A stretch of DNA of 64,000 nucleotides from Rhodosalinus halophilus (GTDB lineage Bacteria; Pseudomonadota; Alphaproteobacteria; Rhodobacterales; Rhodobacteraceae). The notes beneath the pieces are model-generated. The model was not told the DNA's origin. It worked only from the letters and a program-made list of their open reading frames with translations, and ran no database searches. This document shows, piece by piece, positions 8,712 to 17,342 of this stretch; positions within the stretch are counted from its first letter, which is position 1, and each line of letters starts with the position of its first letter. The translations under genes and the position numbers were made by a program. Where the stretch lies: the NCBI RefSeq assembly GCF_003298775.1, contig NZ_QNTQ01000005.1, positions 62,001-126,000 of the forward strand, in the 5' to 3' direction.

Positions 8712-9272
8712 TCAGTGCAGGTGCTTTTCCACCTGCGCGATGGCGTCGTCCACCAGCGCGTCGTTGCGCTGATCCGTCATGTGCTTCGCAATCACATCCC
8801 GTGCGGCGGCGACCGCCACCTCGGCGGCACGCTCGCGCACCTCGCGCACCGCGGCAGCTTCGGCCTGCGCGATGCGGTCCTCCGCCGCCTTCATGCGGCG
8901 CGTGATGGACTCCTCGAGGTCGGCCTTGGACTGCTCGGCCGACAGGCGCGCCTCTTCCTTGGCGTGCTGCACGATGCGATCCGCCTGCTCCCTGGCTTCA
9001 CGCGTCTTGCGCTCGTAGGAGGCCAGCAGGCTCTGCGCCTCTTCCCGGATGGCGCGCGCCTCGTCCAGTTCGGAGCGGATGCCCTCGGCGCGGCGGTCGA
9101 GCATCTCGGCCACCTTGGACGGCACCCTGAAATAGACCAGGATGCCGATGAACACGAGAAAGCCCAGCAGGACAACGAAGTCGGTATTGCCCAGCGAAAA
9201 GAACGGCCCCTTGGCCGCCTGGGCCGGCGTGGCCATCGCCAGCGCCAGCGTCGCAGCGATCACAGCCCGCAT
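8712..9272 (-). CDS. atpF: F0F1 ATP synthase subunit b
   Basis: A 186-residue subunit b of the F0 sector, part of the peripheral stalk that holds F1 static against the rotor. The N-terminus is hydrophobic and ends in AQA, which looks like a cleavable signal peptide. It is followed by the membrane anchor VVLLGFLVFIGILVYF at about residues 33-48 and a long charged coiled coil (residues 55-170). It is the last gene of the atpI-B-E-X-F operon, 3 nt after atpX. Alphaproteobacteria keep the F1 genes in another locus, so their absence here is expected. Confidence 0.95.
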   Translation of the reverse strand: MRAVIAATLALAMATPAQAAKGPFFSLGNTDFVVLLGFLVFIGILVYFRVPSKVAEMLDRRAEGIRSELDEARAIREEAQSLLASYERKTREAREQADRIVQHAKEEARLSAEQSKADLEESITRRMKAAEDRIAQAEAAAVREVRERAAEVAVAAARDVIAKHMTDQRNDALVDDAIAQVEKHLH

Positions 9273-9275
9273 CTC

Positions 9276-9821
9276 TCAGCCCTCCATGCGGGCAGCGACG
9301 GCCCGCTCGATCTCGGCCTGCTCGGCCTCGGTGCCCATCACCTCGAGCACGGCGCCGGCCGTGTCCTGCGCAACCTCTCGGATGCTCTCGAGCGCGCCGG
9401 CGCGGATCTCGGCGATGGCCTGTTGCGACTGCTCGACCTTCTCGGCGATTTCCGAGTCGGCGCGCGCCATCGCCGCATCGACCTCTTCCTGCATCTCGGC
9501 CTTGGCGGCGGAGATGATCTTCTGCGCCTCGGCGCGGGCGTCGGCAAGCGCCTTTTCATAGGCTTTCTCGGCTTCCGCGGCCTTGGCCTTCAGATCTTCG
9601 GCCGCTGCAAGGTCGTTGCTGATCGTGCCGGCCCGCTCCGAGAGCACCGCCGCGATCCGCGGCAGGGCAACGCGCGTCAGCACGAAATAGATCACGATCA
9701 GCGTGACGATGAGCCAGAAAATCTGGTTCGGAAACCAGTCGAAGCAGAGCTGCGGCAAGCCGATCGCGCTGCCGTCGGGGCCTACGCAGGTCGAAGCCGA
9801 GCCTGGGGTCTCTGTCGCCAT
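9276..9821 (-). CDS. atpX: F0F1 ATP synthase subunit b'
   Basis: A 181-residue divergent second b subunit (b'), typical of photosynthetic bacteria, alphaproteobacteria and plastids, which pairs with b in the peripheral stalk. A Gly/Ser/Cys-containing head of about 25 residues precedes the single membrane helix [15 protein letters not shown], then the Ala/Glu-rich coiled coil. It ends 3 nt before atpF and is separated from atpE by 110 nt holding a strong hairpin. The symbol atpX follows Rhodobacter usage; it is also called atpG or atpF2. Confidence 0.93.
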   Translation of the reverse strand: MATETPGSASTCVGPDGSAIGLPQLCFDWFPNQIFWLIVTLIVIYFVLTRVALPRIAAVLSERAGTISNDLAAAEDLKAKAAEAEKAYEKALADARAEAQKIISAAKAEMQEEVDAAMARADSEIAEKVEQSQQAIAEIRAGALESIREVAQDTAGAVLEVMGTEAEQAEIERAVAARMEG

Positions 9822-9873
9822 CGGCGCCTCCGTGGATGTCCTGTCGCTCCGGCCCGCGGCGGAGCCGGTGTGC

Positions 9874-9905
9874 GGGGCGCGCGCCGGTCAGGCCGGGCGC
9901 GCCCC
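9874..9905 (-). repeat. Intercistronic hairpin between atpE and atpX
   Basis: On the minus-strand transcript a 13-bp GC stem with one bulged base and a 5-nt loop forms just after the atpE stop. Such a hairpin can shield the atpE message from 3' exonucleases. That would suit the need for many more c subunits than b subunits; this role is inference. Confidence 0.6.
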
Positions 9906-9931
9906 TCCCGCAAGGATCGTCTCCACCGTCC

Positions 9932-10168
9932 TCAGACGGCGAACATCAGCAGCAGGGCGACCAGGAACGAGAAGATGCCGAGCGCCTCGGCGAAGGCGAT
10001 GCCGATGAAGAGCGTCGCGGTCTGGCTGGCTGCGGCCGAGGGGTTGCGCAGCGCCCCCGAGAGGTAGTTGCCGGCCACATGGCCCACACCGATGGCGGCG
10101 GCGCCGGAACCGATGGCGGCGAGGCCCGCGCCGATGAACTGGCCCATGTTTGCGATATCGCCTTCCAT
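9932..10168 (-). CDS. atpE: F0F1 ATP synthase subunit c
   Basis: A 78-residue hairpin of two membrane helices that forms the proton-driven rotor ring. The polar loop is RNPSA at residues 41-45, and the essential proton-carrying acid is Glu61 in [12 protein letters not shown]. The first helix has the Gly-rich packing face ([17 protein letters not shown]). No second acidic ion-binding residue typical of sodium-driven rings is seen, so proton coupling is expected. It lies between atpB (64 nt upstream) and atpX, with a hairpin after the stop. Confidence 0.97.
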   Translation of the reverse strand: MEGDIANMGQFIGAGLAAIGSGAAAIGVGHVAGNYLSGALRNPSAAASQTATLFIGIAFAEALGIFSFLVALLLMFAV

Positions 10169-10232
10169 TGTCCTGATCTCCTTGTGGGTTGGAAGCGGAT
10201 CGGAAAGAGCGGTGGCGCGCCGCGCCGGCCGC

Positions 10233-10985
10233 TCAGTGATGCGGATGCAGTGCGTCCTTGAGGTAGACGCAGGTGAGGATGGTGAAGACGTAGGCCTGGA
10301 TGAAGGCCACCAGCACCTCGAGCCCGTAGATGGCCGTCACCGCGAGGATCGCGATGGGCGAGATCGCCGCCACCTGTGCGAAGCCCGCGAAGACCTTGAG
10401 CACTGCGTGGCCGGCCATCATGTTGCCGGCGAGACGAATGGAGTGGCTCACCGGGCGGACGAAGTAGGAAATCACCTCGATCAGGGCGAGAACGGGCCGC
10501 AGCGGCAGCGGCGCCTCCTTCACCCAGAAAAGCTCGAGAAAGGCAGCGCCGTTCTTCACGAAGCCGATGACCGTGACGGTGAGGAAGACGGCGAGCGCGA
10601 GCACCGCCGTCACGGCGATATGGCTCGTGGTGGTGTAGCTGCCGGGGATGAGGCCGAGGAAGTTGGCGAAGACGATGAACATGAACAGCGTCATGATGTA
10701 GGGAAAGTACTTCAGCCCGTCCTTGCCCGCGACGTCCTCGACCATCTTGTAGATGAAGCCGTATGCCAGTTCGCCGACCGACTGGCTGCGCGAGGGCACG
10801 ACCGCCCGACGCGAGGTGCCCAGGACCAGCAGCGCGATGATGCCGAGCACGCCCAGCGCCATCCAGAGCGTGACGTTGGTGATGGTGTACCAGTGCACCG
10901 GGCCGTCGCCGAAGAGCGGCTTCACGATGAACTGATCCATCGGGTGGAAAACGAGCCCGCTGCCCTCGCCGGTATCCGTCGCCAC
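10233..10985 (-). CDS. atpB: F0F1 ATP synthase subunit a
   Basis: A 250-residue membrane stator subunit forming the two proton half-channels against the c ring. The essential arginine lies in the family motif [14 protein letters not shown], and the last helix has [19 protein letters not shown]. Length and helix number match alphaproteobacterial AtpB. It follows atpI by 3 nt and precedes atpE in the F0 operon. Confidence 0.97.
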   Translation of the reverse strand: MATDTGEGSGLVFHPMDQFIVKPLFGDGPVHWYTITNVTLWMALGVLGIIALLVLGTSRRAVVPSRSQSVGELAYGFIYKMVEDVAGKDGLKYFPYIMTLFMFIVFANFLGLIPGSYTTTSHIAVTAVLALAVFLTVTVIGFVKNGAAFLELFWVKEAPLPLRPVLALIEVISYFVRPVSHSIRLAGNMMAGHAVLKVFAGFAQVAAISPIAILAVTAIYGLEVLVAFIQAYVFTILTCVYLKDALHPHH

Positions 10986-10988
10986 GGC

Positions 10989-11327
10989 CTAGTCCCTCTC
11001 GTCCGCCTCGTCGCCGCCCTCTCGGGCCGCCAGTTTCGCCTGCTCGATCTCCTTCGCGCTGCGCAGCATCGTCTTGATGCCGGCCGCGAAGCCGAGCAGC
11101 GTGAAGGTCACCAGCAGGATGGGCATCGTCCCGAAGAGGGTATCGAGCCCATAGCCGATGCCGAAGCCGATGGCGAGCCCCGCCACCAGCTCGATCACCA
11201 TCCGCCAGGCGAGCTGCGCCTGCGAATAGTGCTCGTCCCCGCGGGGCTTCGGCGCCTGCGCTGCCTTGGCAGCCTCAAGCCTCTTCTCGAACTCGGCCAT
11301 GCGCCGCTGATGTTCGGGATCGGGCAC
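10989..11327 (-). CDS. atpI: ATP synthase assembly protein AtpI
   Basis: A 112-residue protein with an Ala/Lys-rich N-terminal helix and two membrane segments (AWRMVIELVAGLAIGFGIGYG and ILLVTFTLLGFAAGIKTM). It helps assemble the c ring. It is the first gene of the F0 operon, so the operon promoter should lie in the roughly 200-nt gap before the ArsR gene. That gap includes an AT-rich perfect dyad AAAAACGTTTTT at 11415-11426; I could not fix -35/-10 boxes there. Confidence 0.92.
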   Translation of the reverse strand: MPDPEHQRRMAEFEKRLEAAKAAQAPKPRGDEHYSQAQLAWRMVIELVAGLAIGFGIGYGLDTLFGTMPILLVTFTLLGFAAGIKTMLRSAKEIEQAKLAAREGGDEADERD

Positions 11328-11473
11328 CTTCGCCTCGCGGATCGTCGAGCGCTTTGCTACGGCGCAGCGAGACGCGAGTCAAGCGATGCCGAATTCGTCG
11401 CAAGCATCTGTTGTAAAAACGTTTTTCCGAGAACCGCGCGTCAAGGAGGCCACCGCCACGCGGTCGGGCATGT

Positions 11474-11489
11474 TCAACCTTTCGGTTGA
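11474..11489. promoter_or_regulatory. Candidate ArsR operator
   Basis: Perfect inverted repeat TCAACCTTTCGGTTGA (6-bp arms, 4-nt centre), 46 nt before the ArsR-family start codon at 11535. TTCAACC/GGTTGAA-like dyads are the usual site of autoregulated ArsR proteins of this subfamily, so it is probably the gene's own operator. The precise partner is inferred. Confidence 0.6.
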
Positions 11490-11534
11490 GCTTCCCGCTC
11501 ACCCCGCTTGACGCGGGCACCTTCGCCACGGCTT

Positions 11535-11885
11535 ATGCCCGCGATGTCCGACGACCTCGACACCGTCTTCGCCGCGCTCGCCGATCCGACCCGCCGGGCG
11601 ATCCTCGCGATGCTGCTCGAGGACGACATGGCGGTGACGGATGTGGCCGAACCCTTCGACATGTCGCTCGCCGCGATCTCCAAGCACCTGTCGATCCTCG
11701 CCCGCGCCGGCCTGATCAGCCGCGAACGCCGCGGCCGCGTCACTTGGTGCAAGCTGGAGCCCGACGCCCTGCGCGCCGCCAGCGTCTGGATGCAGGGTTT
11801 CGGCCAGTTCGACCGTCTCGACTTCGACGCCTTCGAGCGGTTCCTCGAGCGGGAGCTTGGCGTGCCCGCCAACGACGCCGAGTAG
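11535..11885 (+). CDS. ArsR family winged-helix transcriptional regulator
   Basis: A 116-residue winged-helix repressor. It begins with the subfamily signature VFAALADPTRRAIL, followed by recognition helix SLAAISKHLSILARAGLI and wing RERRGRVTWCKLE. It lacks the metal-binding ELCVCDL motif, so it is not an arsenic or cadmium sensor of the classic type. It resembles the branch often paired with SRPBCC/AHSA1 genes, but none is adjacent here. Starts at 11535 or 11544 are both possible; a TTG at 11508 also stays in frame. The gene is divergent from atpI and has a dyad operator in front of it. Confidence 0.88.
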   Translation: MPAMSDDLDTVFAALADPTRRAILAMLLEDDMAVTDVAEPFDMSLAAISKHLSILARAGLISRERRGRVTWCKLEPDALRAASVWMQGFGQFDRLDFDAFERFLERELGVPANDAE

Positions 11886-11914
11886 AGGCGCGCGCAAGGA
11901 CAGCGCCGACGCGC

Positions 11915-12820
11915 CTAGCGCGTCACGGGCGCGCGCACCGCCTCCTCGTCCTTCAGCAGCAGCAGCAGCGCCACAACCGTCAGCCCGAGCCCCGCCAGCA
12001 CCAGCGGCCGGGGGCCGCCGTGGCCCAGCGCCAGTTCCCAGACCAGCACCCATGACGGCGTGAGATAGGTGTAGGCCATGACCTTGGCCGAGGGCAGCCT
12101 GAGCGTCGCGTATTGCAGCAGCACGAAGGTTGCGGCCGACGCGAAGAGCGCGAGATAGAGCAGCGCCACCCAGACAAGCGGCCGCAACGCCGCCCAGTCG
12201 GTGGCGCGGATGTCGGACCAGCCGTAGGCGGTCAGCAACGCGCAGCCCGCCAGCAGCATCCCGAAGGTGAAGAGCACCGCGGGCTCGCCGCGGTTCAGCC
12301 TGCGCACCATCGGCGTGTAGATCGCGTGTGACACGCAGCCCACGAAGTAGATGAGCTCCCCCTGCCCCACCTCGAGCGCGAGAAAGGCCGAAAGATCCGC
12401 GCGGAAGATCACCCAGAGCGCGCCCGCCGCCCCGATGGCGAGCGCGGCGGCCATGCGCGGAGTCGTGACCTGCCGCAGCAGCAGCCAGCCGATGCCCGCG
12501 GACATGACCGGGGTCAGGGTGAAGACGGCCGAGGCCGCAACCGGCGGCGCGGTCTTCAGCCCCTCGAACATCAGCACGAAATAGGCCGCGAAGAGTCCGC
12601 CAAGGACGAGGTAGCGCCAGGGCGCCTGCAGGGCGCGGCGGTCGAAGCGCCCCGTGGCCGCGACCACTGCGCCGATGACCGCCGCGGCGATGGCGAAGCG
12701 CGCGGCGTTGATCGCCGCCGGTGCGATCTCGTTCGCCACCATCCCGCCCAGCGAGAAGGAGCCGGCGACCAGCGCGGAGAAGAGCAGCATCGCCAGGTGG
12801 CCGCGGGCGGCATCGCTCAT
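11915..12820 (-). CDS. DMT superfamily (EamA) transporter
   Basis: A 301-residue inner-membrane protein with ten predicted helices arranged as two EamA repeats, the layout of metabolite exporters such as RhaT or YdcZ relatives. The first repeat starts at AMLLFSALVAGSFSLGGMVANE and the second after ELIYFVGCVSHAIYTPMVRRL. The ATG overlaps the stop of the upstream LysR gene by 4 nt (ATGA), so both are in one transcript and the exporter is probably a target of, or co-regulated with, that regulator. The substrate is unknown. Confidence 0.88.
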   Translation of the reverse strand: MSDAARGHLAMLLFSALVAGSFSLGGMVANEIAPAAINAARFAIAAAVIGAVVAATGRFDRRALQAPWRYLVLGGLFAAYFVLMFEGLKTAPPVAASAVFTLTPVMSAGIGWLLLRQVTTPRMAAALAIGAAGALWVIFRADLSAFLALEVGQGELIYFVGCVSHAIYTPMVRRLNRGEPAVLFTFGMLLAGCALLTAYGWSDIRATDWAALRPLVWVALLYLALFASAATFVLLQYATLRLPSAKVMAYTYLTPSWVLVWELALGHGGPRPLVLAGLGLTVVALLLLLKDEEAVRAPVTR

Positions 12821-13698
12821 GCCGTGTCCCAGTCCCTGGCGGCGTCCTTCAGCGCCTTGAGCAGCGCCTGCACCTTGGAGCTGCGGTGCAGGTCCACGTG
12901 AGTCACCAGCCAGATCGGCGCGCCCCACTCCTCGCGCGGGGCCGCCACCTCGACGAGGTCGGGATGCGCCGCGGCCGTCCAGGGCGCGAGAAAGCCGATG
13001 CCCGCGCCGGCCAGCACCGCATCCTCCTGTGCCCGCGGGTCCGGGCTGCGGAAGACGATCTGCTCGGCCGGCACGGTCTGGCGCAGCCAGCGCTCGGTGG
13101 GCGCGCGCGGCTCTTCGCTGTCGGGGCCGACGAAGCGATGGCCGTCGAGCGCATCGAGGCTCTCGGGCAAACCGTGCGCCTCCGTGTAGGCCCGCGCGGC
13201 GTAGAGCCCTGCGCGCTGGTGAAAGAAGGGCTGCACGACGTTGTCGGGCTCCTGCGGGGGCGGGCCCGCCCGCACCGCGACATGTGCCTCGCCGTATTCG
13301 AGGCGGAAGAGCCGCGTACCGGTCAGGTAACGCAGGATCACATGGCGATGCGCGCGCTGGAAGCCGGCGAGCACGGGCGCCAGCAGCGGCGCGAACATGG
13401 CGAGCGAGGTGACGGTCAGCTCGCCCGACACGTCGTTGCCCCGGCCGCGGATACGGCTCGCGAGCTGGGCGAACTGGTCGTCCGTGGTCTGCGCCACGCG
13501 CAGCAGGTCCTGCCCCGCCTCCGTGGGCGTGTAGCCGCGCGCGTGGCGCTGGAACAGCTTGACGCCCAGCCGCGCCTCCAGTGCGTCGACATGCCGGATC
13601 ACGGTGGCGTGGTGGACGCCCAACGCCTCTGCCGCGCCGCTGACGGTGCCGGCGCGGGCGACGTGATAGGCGGTGCGGATCTCGTCCCAGTTGTCCAT
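12817..13698 (-). CDS. LysR family transcriptional regulator
   Basis: A 293-residue regulator with an N-terminal helix-turn-helix (TVSGAAEALGVHHATVIRHVDALEARLGVKLFQR, residues about 18-51) and a periplasmic-binding-like effector domain from about residue 90. In contrast to most LysR proteins, which are divergent from their target, this gene runs in the same direction as the EamA exporter and overlaps it by 4 nt. The start at 13698 gives the standard MDNWDEIRTAYHVARAGTVS opening of the family; a much longer open frame upstream is not supported. Confidence 0.9.
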   Translation of the reverse strand: MDNWDEIRTAYHVARAGTVSGAAEALGVHHATVIRHVDALEARLGVKLFQRHARGYTPTEAGQDLLRVAQTTDDQFAQLASRIRGRGNDVSGELTVTSLAMFAPLLAPVLAGFQRAHRHVILRYLTGTRLFRLEYGEAHVAVRAGPPPQEPDNVVQPFFHQRAGLYAARAYTEAHGLPESLDALDGHRFVGPDSEEPRAPTERWLRQTVPAEQIVFRSPDPRAQEDAVLAGAGIGFLAPWTAAAHPDLVEVAAPREEWGAPIWLVTHVDLHRSSKVQALLKALKDAARDWDTA

Positions 13699-13763
13699 GG
13701 CCGACCTGTGCGCTGGCGAACAGAAGCGATCGGGACAAGAGCAGATCGCGCAAACCTCCGCAA

Positions 13764-13789
13764 GGGCCGCCCCGTGGAGGGGGCGGCCC
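13764..13789. terminator. Stem-loop after the luciferase-like gene
   Basis: Perfect 10-bp GC stem with a 6-nt loop, 11 nt past the stop of the minus-strand gene ending at 13800 and upstream of the LysR start. No T-tract follows on the minus strand, so it may be a 3'-end-stabilising or Rho-assisted terminator. Confidence 0.55.
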
Positions 13790-13799
13790 AAGGCGCGTG

Positions 13800-14993
13800 C
13801 TATTCCGCCGGTTCGGCCTGCGTCTCGCGGTCCGCGACCTCGGCCGCGTAGCGCGCCTGCATGTCCTCGACCGCCTTGGCGTGCTTCTCGGCCAGTTCCG
13901 GGCGCAGCTTCTCGGCCCGCGCGGCGCTGTCCATCGTGGGCAGGAAGTGGCCCTGGAAGTGCGGCATCACGTGGCGCGCGATCAGCTCGTAGCTCTTGTG
14001 CGTGGCCTGCGGATCGGCCCAGTTGTGCGCCAGCATCAGGTAGGCCCCGAAGCCGCCGTTCGACTGGGCGTGCAGCCGCTCGATCTGCTTGATCGCCATG
14101 TCGGGCGTGCCGATCGCACCGAAGCCGCTTTCGTTCACGAACTCGATCATCTCCTTCACGTTGTTGCCCGGCACCGCCATCTGCGGGAAGGCCGCGACCG
14201 CCTGGAAGTAGTGGAACCACTGTTCCATGCCGTATTCCACGTCGCGGTATGCCTGATCCATGGTGTCGGCGATGTGGACAAGGCCCACCAGCCGCCACTT
14301 GGAGCGGTCCACCGTCTTGCCGTGCGCCTTCGCCTCGGCCTCGATCACGTCCCAGTGCAGCGCCAGCGCATCGAAACCCGCCGCGGTGGTCGCGCCTATC
14401 GACAAAAGGCCGGTGCCGTGCCGCCCGGCCAGCCGCGGGCCGGCGGGCGAGGCCACGGCCGCCGTCGCCACGTCGAAGAGCGGGTTCGAATACGGCCGTA
14501 GGTGCAGCCGCGCCTCGCGCAGGTCCCAGCGATCATTCTTGAAGGTGATCGGCTCCTCGCTGGTCAGCAGGTGCATGATCACGCCGAGGCTGTCCTCGAG
14601 ATACTGGCGCGTCTGGCTGGGCTCGATCCCGATCATCTTGGCGTCCGTGGGCAGCGCGCCCGGACCCACGCCCAGCATCACGCGGCCGCGCGTCAGGTGG
14701 TCGAGCATCACGATGCGCTCGGCCACCCACAGCGGGTTGTGATAGCTCAGGCTCACGACCCCGGTCCCCAGCTTTATGTGCCGCGTCCGCTCGGCCGCGA
14801 CGCCGATGAAGATCTCTGGGCTGGCGATGATCTCGGAACCGGCCGAGTGATGCTCCCCCACCCAGGCCTCGTCATAGCCCAGCCGGTCGAGGTGCTGGAT
14901 CAGCTCGAGGTCGTTCTGAAGGGCAAGCGTGGGATTGATCCCGGGCTTGTGGAACGGCGCCAGAAAGATGCCGAAGCGCAGTCGGTGGTGCAT
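13800..14993 (-). CDS. LLM class flavin-dependent oxidoreductase
   Basis: A 397-residue luciferase-like monooxygenase (TIM barrel using reduced FMN from a partner reductase). Typical motifs are YDEAWVGEHHSAGSEI near residue 40, LGTGVVSLSYHNPLWVAERI and RVMLGVGPGALPTDA. The sequence is of the limonene monooxygenase/alkanal-type branch; the substrate cannot be given. GGGAGGAG stands 5 nt before the ATG. No flavin reductase gene is adjacent, and the gene ends at a stem-loop, so it looks monocistronic. Confidence 0.9.
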   Translation of the reverse strand: MHHRLRFGIFLAPFHKPGINPTLALQNDLELIQHLDRLGYDEAWVGEHHSAGSEIIASPEIFIGVAAERTRHIKLGTGVVSLSYHNPLWVAERIVMLDHLTRGRVMLGVGPGALPTDAKMIGIEPSQTRQYLEDSLGVIMHLLTSEEPITFKNDRWDLREARLHLRPYSNPLFDVATAAVASPAGPRLAGRHGTGLLSIGATTAAGFDALALHWDVIEAEAKAHGKTVDRSKWRLVGLVHIADTMDQAYRDVEYGMEQWFHYFQAVAAFPQMAVPGNNVKEMIEFVNESGFGAIGTPDMAIKQIERLHAQSNGGFGAYLMLAHNWADPQATHKSYELIARHVMPHFQGHFLPTMDSAARAEKLRPELAEKHAKAVEDMQARYAAEVADRETQAEPAE

Positions 14994-15158
14994 GACGTCT
15001 CCTCCCTTGTCGCGTCGCCGCCCCGGTCCGCCCCTCCCCGGCCGTGCGCGGCGTCATGCCGGGCCATGACACCCGTTGGTTGTCGTGGGGTCAACAAGTA
15101 TCGCAGCCTCGGCGACAAGCCGCTTGACGCGCACCCCCGTCGCCGGAACCATTCGCCC

Positions 15159-15644
15159 ATGAAGATCGCGCGCGACACGCCGGAACAGCTTGTCATCGAA
15201 GATGTGCCATGGGGCATCGCCATCGGCATCGTCGCCTTCATCCTGACCTTTGCGGGGATCGGCCTGCTCACGATGCTGGCGGTGTTCTTCGTCGGGCTGA
15301 TCTTCTTCGTCTTCGGCGCGGGCGCGGGCACCTTCGCGCTCTGGGCCTTCGTGCGGCGCACGCAGCTGATCCTCGACCGCAATTCGGGGCTGGTGACATG
15401 GCGCCAGCGCACGATCTTCGACATGACCGAGGAGCATCACCCGCTGGCGGAGCTGACGGGTGCCGAGGTCGCGGGGATGCGCCGCCGCGACAGCGAGGGC
15501 ACCCTCTCCAGCACGCACCGGGTCGAGCTGATCTTCGGCGAGGTGCGGCTGCCGCTGACAGACGCCTATTCCAGCAGCCGCGCGCATCTTCGCATCGCCC
15601 GTGCGATCAACGACTGGCTTGACAGCGGCCGCGACGCCGCCTAA
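15159..15644 (+). CDS. Conserved membrane protein of unknown function
   Basis: A 161-residue protein: a short cytoplasmic head, two adjacent membrane helices (about residues 19-64, WGIAIGIVAFILTFAGIG onward), then a soluble beta-rich domain containing TQLILDRNSGLVTWRQRTIFDMTEEHHPLAEL. That tail pattern is like PH-like bacterial membrane-associated domains. I recognise no named family with confidence. The frame is open far upstream, but the ATG at 15159 gives a clean topology; no strong ribosome binding site is visible. Confidence 0.7.
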   Translation: MKIARDTPEQLVIEDVPWGIAIGIVAFILTFAGIGLLTMLAVFFVGLIFFVFGAGAGTFALWAFVRRTQLILDRNSGLVTWRQRTIFDMTEEHHPLAELTGAEVAGMRRRDSEGTLSSTHRVELIFGEVRLPLTDAYSSSRAHLRIARAINDWLDSGRDAA

Positions 15645-15769
15645 CGACCGGTCCGACATCCGGAAGAGCCCGTGCCTTCCGGTCCCGGGCCGTGTTCCGG
15701 GATCGCCCCCCGTCAGCGAGGTTTCGCCCGCGGGGGTGATTGGCATTTGCGCCGCGCCCTCCCATCTTC

Positions 15770-15786
15770 GGGGCGCATGACGACAA
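15770..15786 (+). repeat. 17-nt sequence shared with the porin leader
   Basis: GGGGCGCATGACGACAA occurs here, 22 nt before the ffh start, and again at 56797-56813, 16 nt before the porin start. The shared position in two 5' leaders suggests a common leader or initial-transcribed element, but chance is possible. Confidence 0.4.
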
Positions 15787-15808
15787 CCGCTGGAGGAGCC
15801 AGAGGGCC

Positions 15809-17290
15809 ATGTTCGAAAATCTGTCCGAGCGTCTCTCCGGCGTCTTCGAGAGGCTGACCAAGCAGGGCTCGCTCAGCGAGGAGGACGTGAAGGCCGCGCT
15901 GCGCGAGGTGCGCGTCGCGCTGCTGGAGGCCGACGTCTCGCTGCCCGTGGCGCGCAAGTTCGTCAAGGACGTGCAGGAAAAGGCCACCGGCCAGGCGGTG
16001 ACGAAGTCCGTCACCCCCGGCCAGCAGGTGGTCAAGATCGTCCACGACGAGCTTGTCGAGGTGCTGAAGGGCGAAGGCGACCCGGGCGACCTCAAGATCG
16101 ACAGCCCGCCCGCGCCGATCCTGATGGTGGGCCTGCAGGGGTCGGGCAAGACCACGACCACCGCCAAGATCGCCAAGCGGCTCAAGGACCGCGAAGGCAA
16201 GCGCGTGCTGATGGCCTCGCTCGACGTGAACCGCCCCGCCGCGATGGAGCAGCTTCAGATCCTCGGCCAGCAGGTGGGCGTCGACACGCTGCCCATCGTG
16301 AAGGGCGAGACGCCGGTGCAGATCGCGAAGCGCGCCAAGACGCAGGCGAGCCTCGGCGGCTACGACGTCTATTTCCTCGACACCGCCGGGCGGCTGCACA
16401 TCGATCAGGAGCTCATCCAGCAGGCCGCCGACGTGCGCGACGTGGTCCAGCCGCGCGAGACGCTGCTGGTCGTGGACGGCCTGACCGGCCAGGTCGCCGT
16501 CGAGGTGGCCGAGGAGTTCGACGACAAGATCGGCGTCTCGGGCGTCGTGCTCACCCGGATGGACGGCGACGGGCGCGGCGGCGCGGCGCTCTCGATGCGC
16601 GCGGTCACCGGCAAGCCCATCCGCTTCGTCGGCACCGGCGAGAAGGTCGACGCGCTCGAGGAATTCGACCCCGAGCGCATCGCGGGCCGCATCCTCGGGA
16701 TGGGCGACATCGTTGCGCTGGTCGAGAAGGCGCAGGAAACGCTCGAGGCCGAACAGGCCGAGCGCATGCTCAAGCGCCTCCAGAAGGGTCAGTTCAACAT
16801 GAACGACCTCAAGTCCCAGCTCGAGCAGATGCTCAAGATGGGCGGCATGGAGGGGCTGATGGGCATGATGCCCGGCATGGGCAAGATGAAGGGCCAGATG
16901 GCCGAGGCCGGCATGGACGACACCGTGCTCAAGCGCCAGATCGCCCTCATCAACTCCATGACCAAGAAGGAGCGCGCCAACCCGCAGATCCTGCAGGCCA
17001 GCCGCAAGAAGCGCATCGCCGCCGGCGCGGGGCTGGAGGTGAGCGAGCTCAACAAGCTCCTGAAACAGCACCGGCAGATGTCGGACATGATGAAGAAGCT
17101 CGGCAAGAAGGGCGGGCGCAACGCGCTCAAGCAGGCGCTCGGCATGATGGGCGGGGGCAAGGGCGGCGCCCCCGGCGCGGGCATGGACGAGAAGGCGCTG
17201 CAGCAGGCCGCGCAGCAGATGGGCGGCCTCGGCGGCAAGGGCGGCATGCAGCTGCCTCCGGGCCTCTCGGGCTTCGGGCGCAAGAAGTGA
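15809..17290 (+). CDS. ffh: Signal recognition particle protein Ffh
   Basis: A 493-residue SRP GTPase that binds signal sequences of nascent inner-membrane proteins together with 4.5S RNA and delivers them to FtsY. Domain order is N (residues 1-90), G with P-loop GLQGSGKTTTTAKIA near residue 108, DTAGRLHID (G3), TRMDGDGRGG (G4 region), then the Met-rich M domain from about 325 to the end. The Met- and Gly-rich C-terminal tail is long. TGGAGGAG stands about 13 nt before the ATG. It leads the block that continues to rpmE. Confidence 0.97.
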   Translation: MFENLSERLSGVFERLTKQGSLSEEDVKAALREVRVALLEADVSLPVARKFVKDVQEKATGQAVTKSVTPGQQVVKIVHDELVEVLKGEGDPGDLKIDSPPAPILMVGLQGSGKTTTTAKIAKRLKDREGKRVLMASLDVNRPAAMEQLQILGQQVGVDTLPIVKGETPVQIAKRAKTQASLGGYDVYFLDTAGRLHIDQELIQQAADVRDVVQPRETLLVVDGLTGQVAVEVAEEFDDKIGVSGVVLTRMDGDGRGGAALSMRAVTGKPIRFVGTGEKVDALEEFDPERIAGRILGMGDIVALVEKAQETLEAEQAERMLKRLQKGQFNMNDLKSQLEQMLKMGGMEGLMGMMPGMGKMKGQMAEAGMDDTVLKRQIALINSMTKKERANPQILQASRKKRIAAGAGLEVSELNKLLKQHRQMSDMMKKLGKKGGRNALKQALGMMGGGKGGAPGAGMDEKALQQAAQQMGGLGGKGGMQLPPGLSGFGRKK

Positions 17291-17342
17291 CCGTCGCGCG
17301 CGCCGATAGGCTGCCCGGCGCCACGCCGGACAGGGGGGCGGC

